Part shown: piece by piece, positions 18,609 through 26,386 of the stretch
Layout: every line of letters begins with the position of its first letter
How positions within the stretch are numbered: position 1 is the stretch's first letter
NCBI GenBank assembly: GCA_017465885.1
Contig: JAFTVG010000021.1
Span: 1 to 64,000 of the forward strand
DNA: 64,000 nucleotides
Source: Clostridia bacterium
GTDB taxonomy: Bacteria; Bacillota; Clostridia; Oscillospirales; CAG-272
Direction: 5' to 3'
Notes under the pieces: generated by a model
The model's database searches: none
What the model was told of the DNA's origin: nothing
Seen by the model: only the letters and a program-made list of their open reading frames with translations
Position numbers and translations under genes: made by a program

Positions 18609-19720
18609 TGAAAAAAAGTTTATGTGAAATATCGAACCCAAAGCAGTGGAAAACGATTTCCACAGATATGCTAACAGAAACCGGCTACCCTGTCTATGGC
18701 GCAAACGGTATTATAGGCTATTATTCAACATACAATCACGATTGTGAAACTCTCCTAATAACCTGCAGAGGAGCAACTTGTGGTAGTCTTAATATATGTC
18801 AACCATTTTCTTATGTGAATGGTAATGCGATGGCTTTGGATTCACTTTCAGCCGACATTGATATTAGGTATTTATATTATTATTTGCTGAATCGTGGTTT
18901 GAACGATGTTATTACAGGTTCCGCACAACCACAAATTGTGAGACAGTCACTCGAAAAAGTGATCGTTGAATATCCCGAATTAAGTATTCAAAAAAGCATC
19001 GTCGAAACATTAGACAAAATTTCTAAAATAATATCTCTCCGCAAGCAGCAACTTTCAAAATTGGACGAGCTTGTCAAATCCCGATTTATCGAACTGTTTG
19101 GTGACCCATTCACCAATCAAATGAAATGGAAAAAGATTAAGATAGAAGAGGCCGTTACAGTAGAACCACAAAACGGAATGTATAAACCGCAGTCTGATTA
19201 TGTTACGGATGGTTCGGGTACTCCCATTTTAAGAATTGATGGTTTCTATGATGGTGTAGTAACAGATTTTTCTTCATTAAAAAGATTGCTTTGCGGAGAT
19301 AAAGAGAAACAAAAATATCTTCTCAAAGAAGATGATATCGTAATTAACAGAGTAAACAGCATTGAATATCTTGGAAAATGCGCCCACATCACAGGCTTGT
19401 TAGAAGAAACAGTTTATGAATCGAATATGATGAGAATGCACTTTGATTCTGAACGCTTTAATCCTGTATATATAACTCGTTTGCTGTGTAGCCGTTTCCT
19501 CTATGACCAGATAATTGGTCACGCAAAAAAAGCGGTCAATCAAGCAAGTATAAATCAAAAAGATGTTCTTGATTTTGACATTTATCAGCCTCCAATTGAA
19601 CTTCAAAACCAGTTTGCTGCCTTCGTCGAACAGACCGACAAATCAAAATTGGAAATTCAAAAGAGCCTTGAAAAGCTCGAAACACTAAAAAAAGCATTGA
19701 TGCAAAAATATTTTGGATGA
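18605..19720 (+). CDS. hsdS: Type I restriction-modification specificity subunit
   Basis: A 371-residue HsdS with two target-recognition domains and two conserved coiled-coil spacers. TRD1 covers about residues 8-125, the central spacer about 130-165 (ISLRKQQLSKLDELVKSRF), TRD2 about 175-335, and the C-terminal spacer about 340-371 (KLEIQKSLEKLETLKKAL). It sets the DNA sequence recognised by HsdM and HsdR. Start may be ATG 18605 or the adjacent ATG 18608, both served by AAGGAG at 18594. The N-terminal TRD is short. The AT-rich codon use here and in the next gene differs from hsdM and hsdR, which is usual for exchanged specificity genes. Confidence 0.93.
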   Translation: MMKKSLCEISNPKQWKTISTDMLTETGYPVYGANGIIGYYSTYNHDCETLLITCRGATCGSLNICQPFSYVNGNAMALDSLSADIDIRYLYYYLLNRGLNDVITGSAQPQIVRQSLEKVIVEYPELSIQKSIVETLDKISKIISLRKQQLSKLDELVKSRFIELFGDPFTNQMKWKKIKIEEAVTVEPQNGMYKPQSDYVTDGSGTPILRIDGFYDGVVTDFSSLKRLLCGDKEKQKYLLKEDDIVINRVNSIEYLGKCAHITGLLEETVYESNMMRMHFDSERFNPVYITRLLCSRFLYDQIIGHAKKAVNQASINQKDVLDFDIYQPPIELQNQFAAFVEQTDKSKLEIQKSLEKLETLKKALMQKYFG

Positions 19721-19729
19721 GGTGATAAT

Positions 19730-21034
19730 ATGAAAATTACAGTTAATATTCTAAAAAGCCTAATATTAAAACTGGAAAACGAGTTGCTCTTTTTTGAAGA
19801 AAATACGAATTTTTTAAACAAACGAAAAATAGAAATTGCTAAAAAGTATTATGTCGGCTTAAAGATTAACAATTTTTTGGAAATGCTCAAAGAATCAGAA
19901 AAAAATATAGACGAGATAAAATTGGAATATCAAAAGTTTTCAAAAGAAGAAATTCCCGAAACGAACTTAACATTTGCTGATGTATTTGTTTTAAACGAAG
20001 AGGAAACGACACCAGAGACCATTGCCTATGGGCTGCGAATTTGTAAAGATCAAAAAAGATATATACCAAGAGTAGCGTGTGAGAAGATATTTCAAGTAAA
20101 TGAAGCTCATCGCACAATTGGTGAAAAAACAATTGTAAATTGTTTGCAGATATTTGAAGAATATTTTCGTAGCATTCTAAAAATATTGATTTCTAAAAAA
20201 CCAGAAGCGTATTTCTATGATAAAACTATTAAGTACAGTTTGTTAATTGATAAAAACATTGAAGAATTGACGAATGAATTGATAAATCAAGAAGCCGATG
20301 CATTAATGTATGCGGTGTCAGAAACAATAGAAAAAGCGAATCAAACTCATAAATTAAAATTGGAAAAACATCAAGATATATGGGACGCCTATATTGAACT
20401 TGATCTAAGGAGAAACATAATAGTACATAATGAGGGCAGAGTGAATCAAAGATATTTGTCTTCTCTCCCTAAAAACTACCCTAAGCCGCAAGATGGTAGC
20501 CTTTTGATATGTGACGATATATATGTCATAAAATCTATTGAATCGTTAATTAAATTTGCATACCTATTGTACTACTTGATTTCCGATGGGGAGGATGAAT
20601 TGTTGTTCCTAGAGTCAACAGCGTTTGAATTTTTAAGTTCTGAAAAATGGGATATTTCACTCTTTGCATATGATTTGTTGCTGGCTATTCCGACATTAAA
20701 AAACATAGATAAAACAATTTACCAAATCAATAGATTAAATGCGAAAAAACACATAAATGGATTGGATTCAAGCAAAGAAGAAATTGAACAATTTGATGTT
20801 TCGGGCATGGAAAACAGATATGTTATTGCAAAAGAATTACTTTTAGAACAACACGCGAAAGTTAATGAACTACTTAAAATCGATTATCCCGAATCATTTG
20901 ATTTCGACATGATTCAAACATGGCCAATTTTTATTGAGTATAGAAAATCGGATGAATACAGGGAGTTCATTAATGAGCATCAAACCGAATACGCAAAATA
21001 TGAATTGAAAGAAGATGAACCCCCTGTGTGTTAA
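19730..21034 (+). CDS. HEPN-motif protein of unknown family in the type I RM operon (candidate RNase effector)
   Basis: 434 residues; family not recognised. It is almost entirely helical and rich in Lys, Glu and Ile. Residues 1-90 look like coiled coil. In the middle (about 135-235) a helical bundle ends with LRRNIIVHNEGRVN, which contains R-N-x3-H: the R-x4-H signature, with a polar residue after Arg, of HEPN ribonucleases. That Arg/His pair would be the catalytic site. The C-terminal 150 residues have no motif I know. It lies 9 bases after hsdS and 26 before hsdR, with GAGGTGATA before the start. Its base composition is much more AT-rich than hsdM and hsdR, suggesting recent acquisition together with hsdS. 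Confidence 0.7.
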   Translation: MKITVNILKSLILKLENELLFFEENTNFLNKRKIEIAKKYYVGLKINNFLEMLKESEKNIDEIKLEYQKFSKEEIPETNLTFADVFVLNEEETTPETIAYGLRICKDQKRYIPRVACEKIFQVNEAHRTIGEKTIVNCLQIFEEYFRSILKILISKKPEAYFYDKTIKYSLLIDKNIEELTNELINQEADALMYAVSETIEKANQTHKLKLEKHQDIWDAYIELDLRRNIIVHNEGRVNQRYLSSLPKNYPKPQDGSLLICDDIYVIKSIESLIKFAYLLYYLISDGEDELLFLESTAFEFLSSEKWDISLFAYDLLLAIPTLKNIDKTIYQINRLNAKKHINGLDSSKEEIEQFDVSGMENRYVIAKELLLEQHAKVNELLKIDYPESFDFDMIQTWPIFIEYRKSDEYREFINEHQTEYAKYELKEDEPPVC

Positions 21035-21060
21035 TCTAATTTTTACCAAGAGAGGTAATC

Positions 21061-24000
21061 ATGAAAACCAACTTTGATTTCCTAAAATCCACTCCCGATT
21101 TTGACGCGTTTGCGGACGTGGCGATCTCGGCGGAGAAAATATTACATATCGACGTGGACGCCTGCGTGCTGAACTGCCGCAGGGCGATGGAGTTTGCGGT
21201 CAAATGGATGTATTCAGTTGACCGTGATCTCGTCATGCCCTATCAGGACAACCTCGTCAGCCTTATGAATGACGAGAAATTCCGCGATATTATCGGGGGC
21301 GACATCTGGCGGCGTATGGAATTCATACGAAAGCTGGGCAATAGTGCGGCTCACGGCGGCAAAAAGGTAACGCAAGAGCAGGCAGAGCTCTGCCTTGAAA
21401 ACCTCTTTGTTTTTCTTGACTGTATCGCATATTTCTACGCGCCCGAATACACCGAGCAGCAGTTTGATAAATCCTTGCTTGCACTCACTGTAGACGAGGC
21501 TCTCTCCTTCGTTCCCGAAAATGAGATCGACATTGCCAATCTGATTGAGGAAAACAAGGCGCTCAAGGATGAGCTCACCGCCCGCCGTGCCGCGGGGCAG
21601 CAGACCTACGTTCCCAAGCCTCTTGATCTCTCCGAGTACAAGACGAGAAAGATCTACATTGACTTTATGCTACAGGATGCCGGCTGGGTAGAGGGCAAGG
21701 ATTGGATGAACGAGGTGGAGCTTTACGGTATGCCCAACAAGAGCGAGGTAGGTTATGCCGATTACGTTCTTTTTGGCGATGACGGTAAGCCTCTTGCGGT
21801 TTTGGAAGCCAAACGCACCTGCGTGGACGTAGCCAAGGGCAGACAGCAGGCAAAGCTTTATGCCGACCTTTTGGAGCAAAAATACGGTCGCCGCCCTATC
21901 ATTTTCCTGTCCAACGGTTTTGACACGCGCATCTGGAACGACAAATATTATCCCGAGAGAAAAGTGGCATCGATCTACTCCAAACGCGACCTTGAAAAGC
22001 TTTTCAATCTGCACGCGATGCGCACAAGCCTTAAAAACGTGATGGTGGACAAGGCAATTGCCGGACGCTATTATCAGGAAGGCGCAATCAAGGCAGTATG
22101 CGAAGCATTTGACAAGAAAAATCGTCGCAAAGCGCTTCTCGTTATGGCAACGGGATCGGGCAAGACGAGAACCGTTATTGCTCTTTGCAAGGTGCTGCTT
22201 GATCACGGCTGGGTGAAGAATATTCTCTTTCTTGCCGACCGAAATTCGCTTGTGACACAGGCAAAGCGTGCCTTTGTGAATATGCTTCCCGACCTTTCGG
22301 TGACCAATCTCTGCGAGGACAAGGAAAACTTTGATGCCCGTTGTGTTTTCTCCACCTATCAGACAATGATGAACTGCATTGATACGGTCAAGGACGAGAA
22401 CGAGAAGAAGCTCTTTACCGTCGGACACTTTGACCTTGTAATAGTAGACGAGGCACACCGCTCCATCTACAACAAATACAGGGATATTTTCAATTATTTC
22501 GACGCACCGCTGGTGGGTCTTACCGCAACACCGAAGGATGAGATCGACAAGAACACCTACGAGGTTTTCGAGCTTGAGAACGGGGTTCCTACTTACGGTT
22601 ATGAGCTTGGACAAGCGGTTACCGATGGCTTTCTTGTTGATTTTATGTCGGTTGAAAGCAAACTGAAATTCATCGAGCAAGGTATCGTATATGATGACCT
22701 TTCCGAAGCCGATAAGGAAGCATATGAAAACACCTTTGAAGACGAAAACGGCGACCTTCCGGAAAGCATAGCATCGTCTGCGCTCAATGAGTGGGTATTC
22801 AATGAGGACACCATTCGCCAAGTGCTTCATATCTTGATGCAGGACGGTTTGCGTATCGATTACGGCGAAAAACTCGGAAAAACGATCATCTTTGCCAAAA
22901 ATCATGAGCATGCCGAAAAGATTCACGAGATATTCGGCAAGGAATATCCTAGTCTACCCGGATACACCAAGGTTATTGACAACTATATGACCTATGCGCA
23001 GAGTGCAATCGATGAGTTTTCCGATCCCAAGAAACTGCCTCAGATTGCGATTTCTGTGGATATGCTCGATACCGGTATTGACGTGCCCGAAGTTTTGAAT
23101 CTTGTCTTCTTCAAAAAAGTGATGAGTAAGGCGAAGTTCTGGCAGATGATTGGTCGCGGCACACGTCGTTGCGACGGGCTTATGGACGGGAAGGATAAGG
23201 ACAAGTTCTATATCTTCGATTTCTGCGGAAATTTCGAGTTCTTCCGTATGAATCAGGGACGTCCTACTGCGAATCAAATTGCTTTGCAGGGAGCTATCTT
23301 TAAGCTCAAGGCGCAGATTGCGTTCAAACTGCAGGATCTTGCGTATCAGACAACCGAGCTGATTGCATTCCGTAAGTCTTTGGTTGACGATATGGTGCGC
23401 AAGGTGCGTGAACTCAACAAAGAGAACTTTGCTGTTCGTCAGCATTTGCGCTATGTGGAGCAGTATGCAAATCCCGACAATTACAATTCGCTCACTTATG
23501 AGGACACGCTACTCATGGCAGAAGAGCTTGCTCCGTTGATCACGCCCGACGAGGACGAGGCATCGGCAGTTCGTTTCGACGCTTTGATGTATGGCATTGA
23601 GCTTGCATATCTTGCAGGCAAGAAGTATTCCCGAGCTCGTACCGATCTTTATAAAAAGGTCAGCGGAATTGCAAGTGTGGCGAATATTCCCGAAATTATG
23701 GTTCAGTCCGAGCTTATCAATAAGATTCTGCATACCGATTACTTGGATAATGCAGGAATCAACGAGTTTGAGCATATTCGAGAGAATCTTCGTGATCTGA
23801 TGAAATATATTCCAAGAATCGGCGTGAAGTATATCACCAATTTTGATGATGAGATCCTTTCGGTTGAATGGAACGAATCGGATCTTGAAAGCGACGATCT
23901 CAAGAATTACAAGGCGAAAGCAGAGTTCTATATCCGTCAGCATCAGGATGAAGCGGCAATCGCAAAGTTAAAGAGCAACGTTCCTTTGAGTTCAGAAGAC

Positions 24001-24360
24001 GTGAAGTCGCTTGAGCGTATTTTGTGGAGTGAGGTCGGCAGCAAAAAGGACTACGAAGCAGAGTACGGAGAAAAGCCGCTCGGCGAGTTTGTCCGCGAAA
24101 TCGTTGGACTTGATATGACGGCAGCTAAAGCTGCCTTTGCGGAATATTTGAACGATGTTAATCTTGATGCAGACCAAATTTATTTTGTCAATCAGATTAT
24201 TGAGTATATCGTGCGCAATGGCGTGATGAAGGATATGTCGGTGCTTCAGGAGGCACCTTTCACTGACAGAGGTAGCATTGTTGAAATTTTCACCGATATG
24301 TCAATTTGGCTCGGTATCAGGAATGTGATTGACAGAATAAATGCAAATGCGGCGGCGTGA
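21061..24360 (+). CDS. hsdR: Type I restriction endonuclease subunit R
   Basis: A 1099-residue motor/nuclease subunit. Residues 1-130 form a DUF4145-like helical domain (RRAMEFAVKWMY ... RKLGNSAAHGG). The PD-(D/E)xK nuclease follows (YADYVLFGDDGKPLAVLEAKR, about residues 232-252). The SF2 motor has Walker A ATGSGKTR (about 362), DEAH box VDEAHRS (about 464), GLTATP, and motif VI IGRGTRR (about 697). It cuts DNA far from unmodified sites after translocation. AGAGGTAATC precedes the start. No frameshift is seen, so the system looks complete. Confidence 0.95.
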   Translation: MKTNFDFLKSTPDFDAFADVAISAEKILHIDVDACVLNCRRAMEFAVKWMYSVDRDLVMPYQDNLVSLMNDEKFRDIIGGDIWRRMEFIRKLGNSAAHGGKKVTQEQAELCLENLFVFLDCIAYFYAPEYTEQQFDKSLLALTVDEALSFVPENEIDIANLIEENKALKDELTARRAAGQQTYVPKPLDLSEYKTRKIYIDFMLQDAGWVEGKDWMNEVELYGMPNKSEVGYADYVLFGDDGKPLAVLEAKRTCVDVAKGRQQAKLYADLLEQKYGRRPIIFLSNGFDTRIWNDKYYPERKVASIYSKRDLEKLFNLHAMRTSLKNVMVDKAIAGRYYQEGAIKAVCEAFDKKNRRKALLVMATGSGKTRTVIALCKVLLDHGWVKNILFLADRNSLVTQAKRAFVNMLPDLSVTNLCEDKENFDARCVFSTYQTMMNCIDTVKDENEKKLFTVGHFDLVIVDEAHRSIYNKYRDIFNYFDAPLVGLTATPKDEIDKNTYEVFELENGVPTYGYELGQAVTDGFLVDFMSVESKLKFIEQGIVYDDLSEADKEAYENTFEDENGDLPESIASSALNEWVFNEDTIRQVLHILMQDGLRIDYGEKLGKTIIFAKNHEHAEKIHEIFGKEYPSLPGYTKVIDNYMTYAQSAIDEFSDPKKLPQIAISVDMLDTGIDVPEVLNLVFFKKVMSKAKFWQMIGRGTRRCDGLMDGKDKDKFYIFDFCGNFEFFRMNQGRPTANQIALQGAIFKLKAQIAFKLQDLAYQTTELIAFRKSLVDDMVRKVRELNKENFAVRQHLRYVEQYANPDNYNSLTYEDTLLMAEELAPLITPDEDEASAVRFDALMYGIELAYLAGKKYSRARTDLYKKVSGIASVANIPEIMVQSELINKILHTDYLDNAGINEFEHIRENLRDLMKYIPRIGVKYITNFDDEILSVEWNESDLESDDLKNYKAKAEFYIRQHQDEAAIAKLKSNVPLSSEDVKSLERILWSEVGSKKDYEAEYGEKPLGEFVREIVGLDMTAAKAAFAEYLNDVNLDADQIYFVNQIIEYIVRNGVMKDMSVLQEAPFTDRGSIVEIFTDMSIWLGIRNVIDRINANAAA

Positions 24361-24410
24361 CACATCAGCTTTAAAGCAACAAGAGAAAAAACAAGCAAAA
24401 TAAAGCAATT

Positions 24411-24448
24411 ATCATCTCCTGTGATTTTATTTGGTCATGGGAGATGAT
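24411..24448. terminator. Inverted repeat after hsdR
   Basis: ATCATCTCC (24411-24419) pairs with GGAGATGAT (24440-24448). It separates hsdR from the convergent remnant gene and overlaps the end of that gene; the T-run is poor, so termination is only possible. Confidence 0.4.
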
Positions 24449-24705
24449 TCTTTAACCGCTTTCTTATACTTATAATAACTATTCCTCGAGCATCCACATA
24501 GCTTGATTACATCAGGATCATCAAGAGTTCCGCCGAAGTCTTTAGAGTGCTTTTGATTGAAAAATTTATAGAAATATAGATAGCTTTGCCTATAATGATT
24601 GATAGTCCCTTCCCTCAAATTTCGTTGCCGACAGTTCTCTAAATATTTGTTGCAGCCTTCCTCAAAAGTGAGCGTTACACCCCGCGCCATTTTGATCTTT
24701 TTCAC
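24427..24705 (-). pseudogene. Recombinase remnant (integrase N-terminus joined to a resolvase-like tail)
   Basis: 92 residues. The first half (TLTFEEGCNKYLENCRQRN to YFYKFF) resembles the SAM-like N-terminal DNA-binding domain of tyrosine integrases. The second half (KHSKDFGGTLDD, then VIKLCGCSRNSYYKYKKAV) resembles the C-terminal helix-turn-helix tail of serine resolvase-type proteins. Neither catalytic domain is present, so it cannot recombine DNA. AGGGAGG precedes the start, so it may still be expressed. It is most simply a deletion fusion of two mobile-element genes and marks the island end. A small DNA-binding protein in its own right is the alternative. Confidence 0.5.
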
Positions 24706-24735
24706 CTTAAAATCCTCCCTTAAAATAAAAAAATA

Positions 24736-24777
24736 TTGGACACATCACGCGCAAAAACACGTTTATGATGTGTCCAA
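24736..24777 (-). terminator. Terminator belonging to the displaced gene end
   Basis: TTGGACACATCA (24736-24747) pairs with TGATGTGTCCAA (24766-24777); read on the minus strand it is followed by ATTTTTTTATTTTA. Confidence 0.75.
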
Positions 24778-24840
24778 CTTTTTATTTTATGGGTTTAAGC
24801 TAAAAATTGCAAAGTGCGCTCTTTTTGCTTAAAATTTGAA

Positions 24841-24936
24841 TTACTTGGATGCTTCCTCGATAGCTACAGCAACTGCGACCGTCATTCCTACCATGGGGTT
24901 GTTGCCGGCGCCGATGAGTCCCATCATCTCTACGCG
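24841..24936 (-). pseudogene. 3' fragment of a GGGtGRT protein gene
   Basis: The minus strand encodes the last 31 residues (VEMMGLIGAGNNPMVGM and the rest to the stop at 24841), identical in protein to the end of the intact gene at 26291 but with several silent third-position changes. No start or upstream part exists. The silent changes mean that the two ends diverged under selection before being brought together, as expected if an element carried its own replacement gene end. Confidence 0.85.
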
Positions 24937-24979
24937 TTAGTCCCATTATTGACACATGGTGGAGTGATAAGCCTTATAA

Positions 24980-25168
24980 AACCTATCTTTTACCTTGCAA
25001 AATCTTTCAGCTGAACACATCATATTCAGTTTTCCTGAAAACATTATATCGCGTTTTGATGTTGCCGTAAATGATGTGCTCAAAGAGTTTGCGAAAACGC
25101 TACAAATCAAATATTTCCCTGCGCAATATTTTAGATTTTATGAAATGCTTATAAGAATAAAAAGATAA
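24980..25168 (+). pseudogene. Open frame without start codon, probable gene remnant
   Basis: A 62-codon open frame with coding-like composition (ENIISRFDVAVNDVLKEFAK, then LQIKYFPAQYFRFYEML) ending at TAA 25168. No ATG/GTG/TTG with a ribosome site is present near its 5' end and it begins 44 bases from the broken gene end at 24936. It looks like the C-terminus of a lost gene; family not recognised. The rest of 24937-25293 holds only the promoter below. Confidence 0.35.
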
Positions 25169-25235
25169 CTGTTGTTTGATAAAGATATGTAATTTATTTT
25201 AAATGTACAAAAATGTATTTTCTACTATTTGGTAC

Positions 25236-25264
25236 TTGACAAATGCTTTTTTATGGTATATAAT
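25236..25264 (+). promoter_or_regulatory. Promoter of the two-gene cassette
   Basis: Perfect TTGACA (25236-25241), 17-base spacer, perfect TATAAT (25259-25264), 30 bases before the first gene. It is one of the strongest-looking promoters in the window. Confidence 0.8.
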
Positions 25265-25293
25265 AGTATTGCAAAAAAGAAAGGAGAGTAAAA

Positions 25294-25686
25294 ATGGATA
25301 CAAATTCAATTATTTTAGAATTATTGAGCAGAATTAAGGTTCTCGAAAATAAGGTTGAGGTATTGGAAAAAAAACTTATTGAGGAACAGAAGGAGGATCT
25401 TAATAAATCCGAAAAACCTGCGTTCCCTGTCGAAAAAATAAGCGATAAATACCGTGCTTTGGCAGAGTATTTGTACGAAAGCTGGGAAAAGAAGATAGTT
25501 TTGACATATGCGGAGATCGAAAATATTTTAGCATTTAAGCTACCATCTACCGCATACAATCTTCCAAGAACATATTGGGCAAATACACTGACTCACACAT
25601 ACGCAACAAGTTGGATGTTAGTTGGCTATAAAACAAAGGTTAACGTTTCTGATATGAGCGTTACTTTTGAAAAAATAATATATTAA
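25294..25686 (+). CDS. Small protein with coiled coil and DUF7662-like domain
   Basis: 130 residues. Residues 5-38 form a heptad-patterned coiled coil (LLSRIKVLENKVEVLEKKL). Residues about 50-127 (KYRALAEYLYESWEKKI, TYAEIENILAFKLPSTAY, YWANTLTHTYATSWML) resemble the small DUF7662-type domain found in nuclease-like and defence-linked proteins; this assignment is from memory of the pattern. AGAAAGGAGAG precedes the start. It is probably co-transcribed with the next gene (12-base gap). Its function is unknown; the location next to a type I RM operon and att-like repeats suggests cargo of a mobile element. Confidence 0.7.
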   Translation: MDTNSIILELLSRIKVLENKVEVLEKKLIEEQKEDLNKSEKPAFPVEKISDKYRALAEYLYESWEKKIVLTYAEIENILAFKLPSTAYNLPRTYWANTLTHTYATSWMLVGYKTKVNVSDMSVTFEKIIY

Positions 25687-25698
25687 GATATAATAATT

Positions 25699-26169
25699 AT
25701 GGGGGTTAAGAGTAATATGGCTGTTGTAGATGTTATAAAGGACAAAATTGAAAGATGCGGTCTTAGTCGAATTGAACTGCACAACTCACTGCGCCCGCTG
25801 AAGAGCCCGACTTATTTTTGGCTTTCTCCAGACAGAAGCGGAATTAAAACCAATAAGCTTCCGGAAAGTCAAACACTGAAATGGGAGATGTTCGAAGGAA
25901 TTGTCAAAAAAGCGAATTCATTAGGTGGAACAATGTACCGAGGAGATTCTATTGCCAGAAGCGGAGGAAAGCTTGGCGAAGACCTTACCGAGGAAATGAT
26001 CGACGGATTTATTCCATTACAGTATGAAGGGGCAAGCTACGGAGATTCTGTATTGAGTCGTTCAACTTACTTTTCATGCATTTTGGAATGGGCAGGCGTA
26101 GTAACTATTCATAAAAGCACAGGACGCGGAAGTTACATAACCGTAAATAAAGAATACCGCAATATATAA
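25699..26169 (+). CDS. Hypothetical protein, second gene of the cassette
   Basis: 156 residues; not recognised. It is soluble and mixed alpha/beta, with no signal peptide or membrane helix. The N-terminal 30 residues (VVDVIKDKIERCGLSRIEL) look like a helix-turn-helix-type segment, and the middle has a GGTMYRGDSIARSGGKLGED loop rich in Gly. The C-terminal part (STYFSCILEWAGVVTIHKS) resembles a winged-helix strand pair. ATG 25717 is an alternative start, with GGGGG 12 bases upstream; neither start has a good site. It ends just before the right copy of the gene-end repeat. Confidence 0.6.
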   Translation: MGVKSNMAVVDVIKDKIERCGLSRIELHNSLRPLKSPTYFWLSPDRSGIKTNKLPESQTLKWEMFEGIVKKANSLGGTMYRGDSIARSGGKLGEDLTEEMIDGFIPLQYEGASYGDSVLSRSTYFSCILEWAGVVTIHKSTGRGSYITVNKEYRNI

Positions 26170-26177
26170 GTTTAATA

Positions 26178-26386
26178 TAAAAACATTGGACACATCACGC
26201 GCGAAAACACGTTTATGATGTGTCCAACTTTTCATTTTATGGGTTTAAGACAAAGGTCGCAAAGTGCGCTCTTTTTACTTAAAATTTGAATTACTTGCTT
26301 GCCTCTTCGATAGCAACCGCTACTGCGACCGTCATACCAACCATGGGGTTGTTACCTGCGCCGATCAGACCCATCATTTCTACGTG
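26178..26386. repeat. GGGtGRT gene end (direct repeat, right copy)
   Basis: Right-hand partner of 24728-24936, same orientation, offset exactly 1450 bases. It includes the terminator and the intact 3' end of the gene. Confidence 0.85.
26186..26227 (-). terminator. Terminator of the GGGtGRT operon
   Basis: TTGGACACATCA (26186-26197) pairs with TGATGTGTCCAA (26216-26227); on the minus strand a TTTTTATATTAAA stretch follows. Confidence 0.75.

Larger units (their letters stand above)
24728..24936. repeat. Displaced copy of the GGGtGRT gene end (direct repeat, left copy)
   Basis: About 209 bases match 26178-26386 in the same orientation with many small differences. The match covers the terminator, the untranslated part and the last 31 codons of the GGGtGRT gene, and stops abruptly at 24936. 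Confidence 0.85.

Noticed and set aside
21061..24360. Broken hsdR
   Set aside because: I looked for stops or missing motifs; nuclease, helicase and C-terminal parts are all in one frame.
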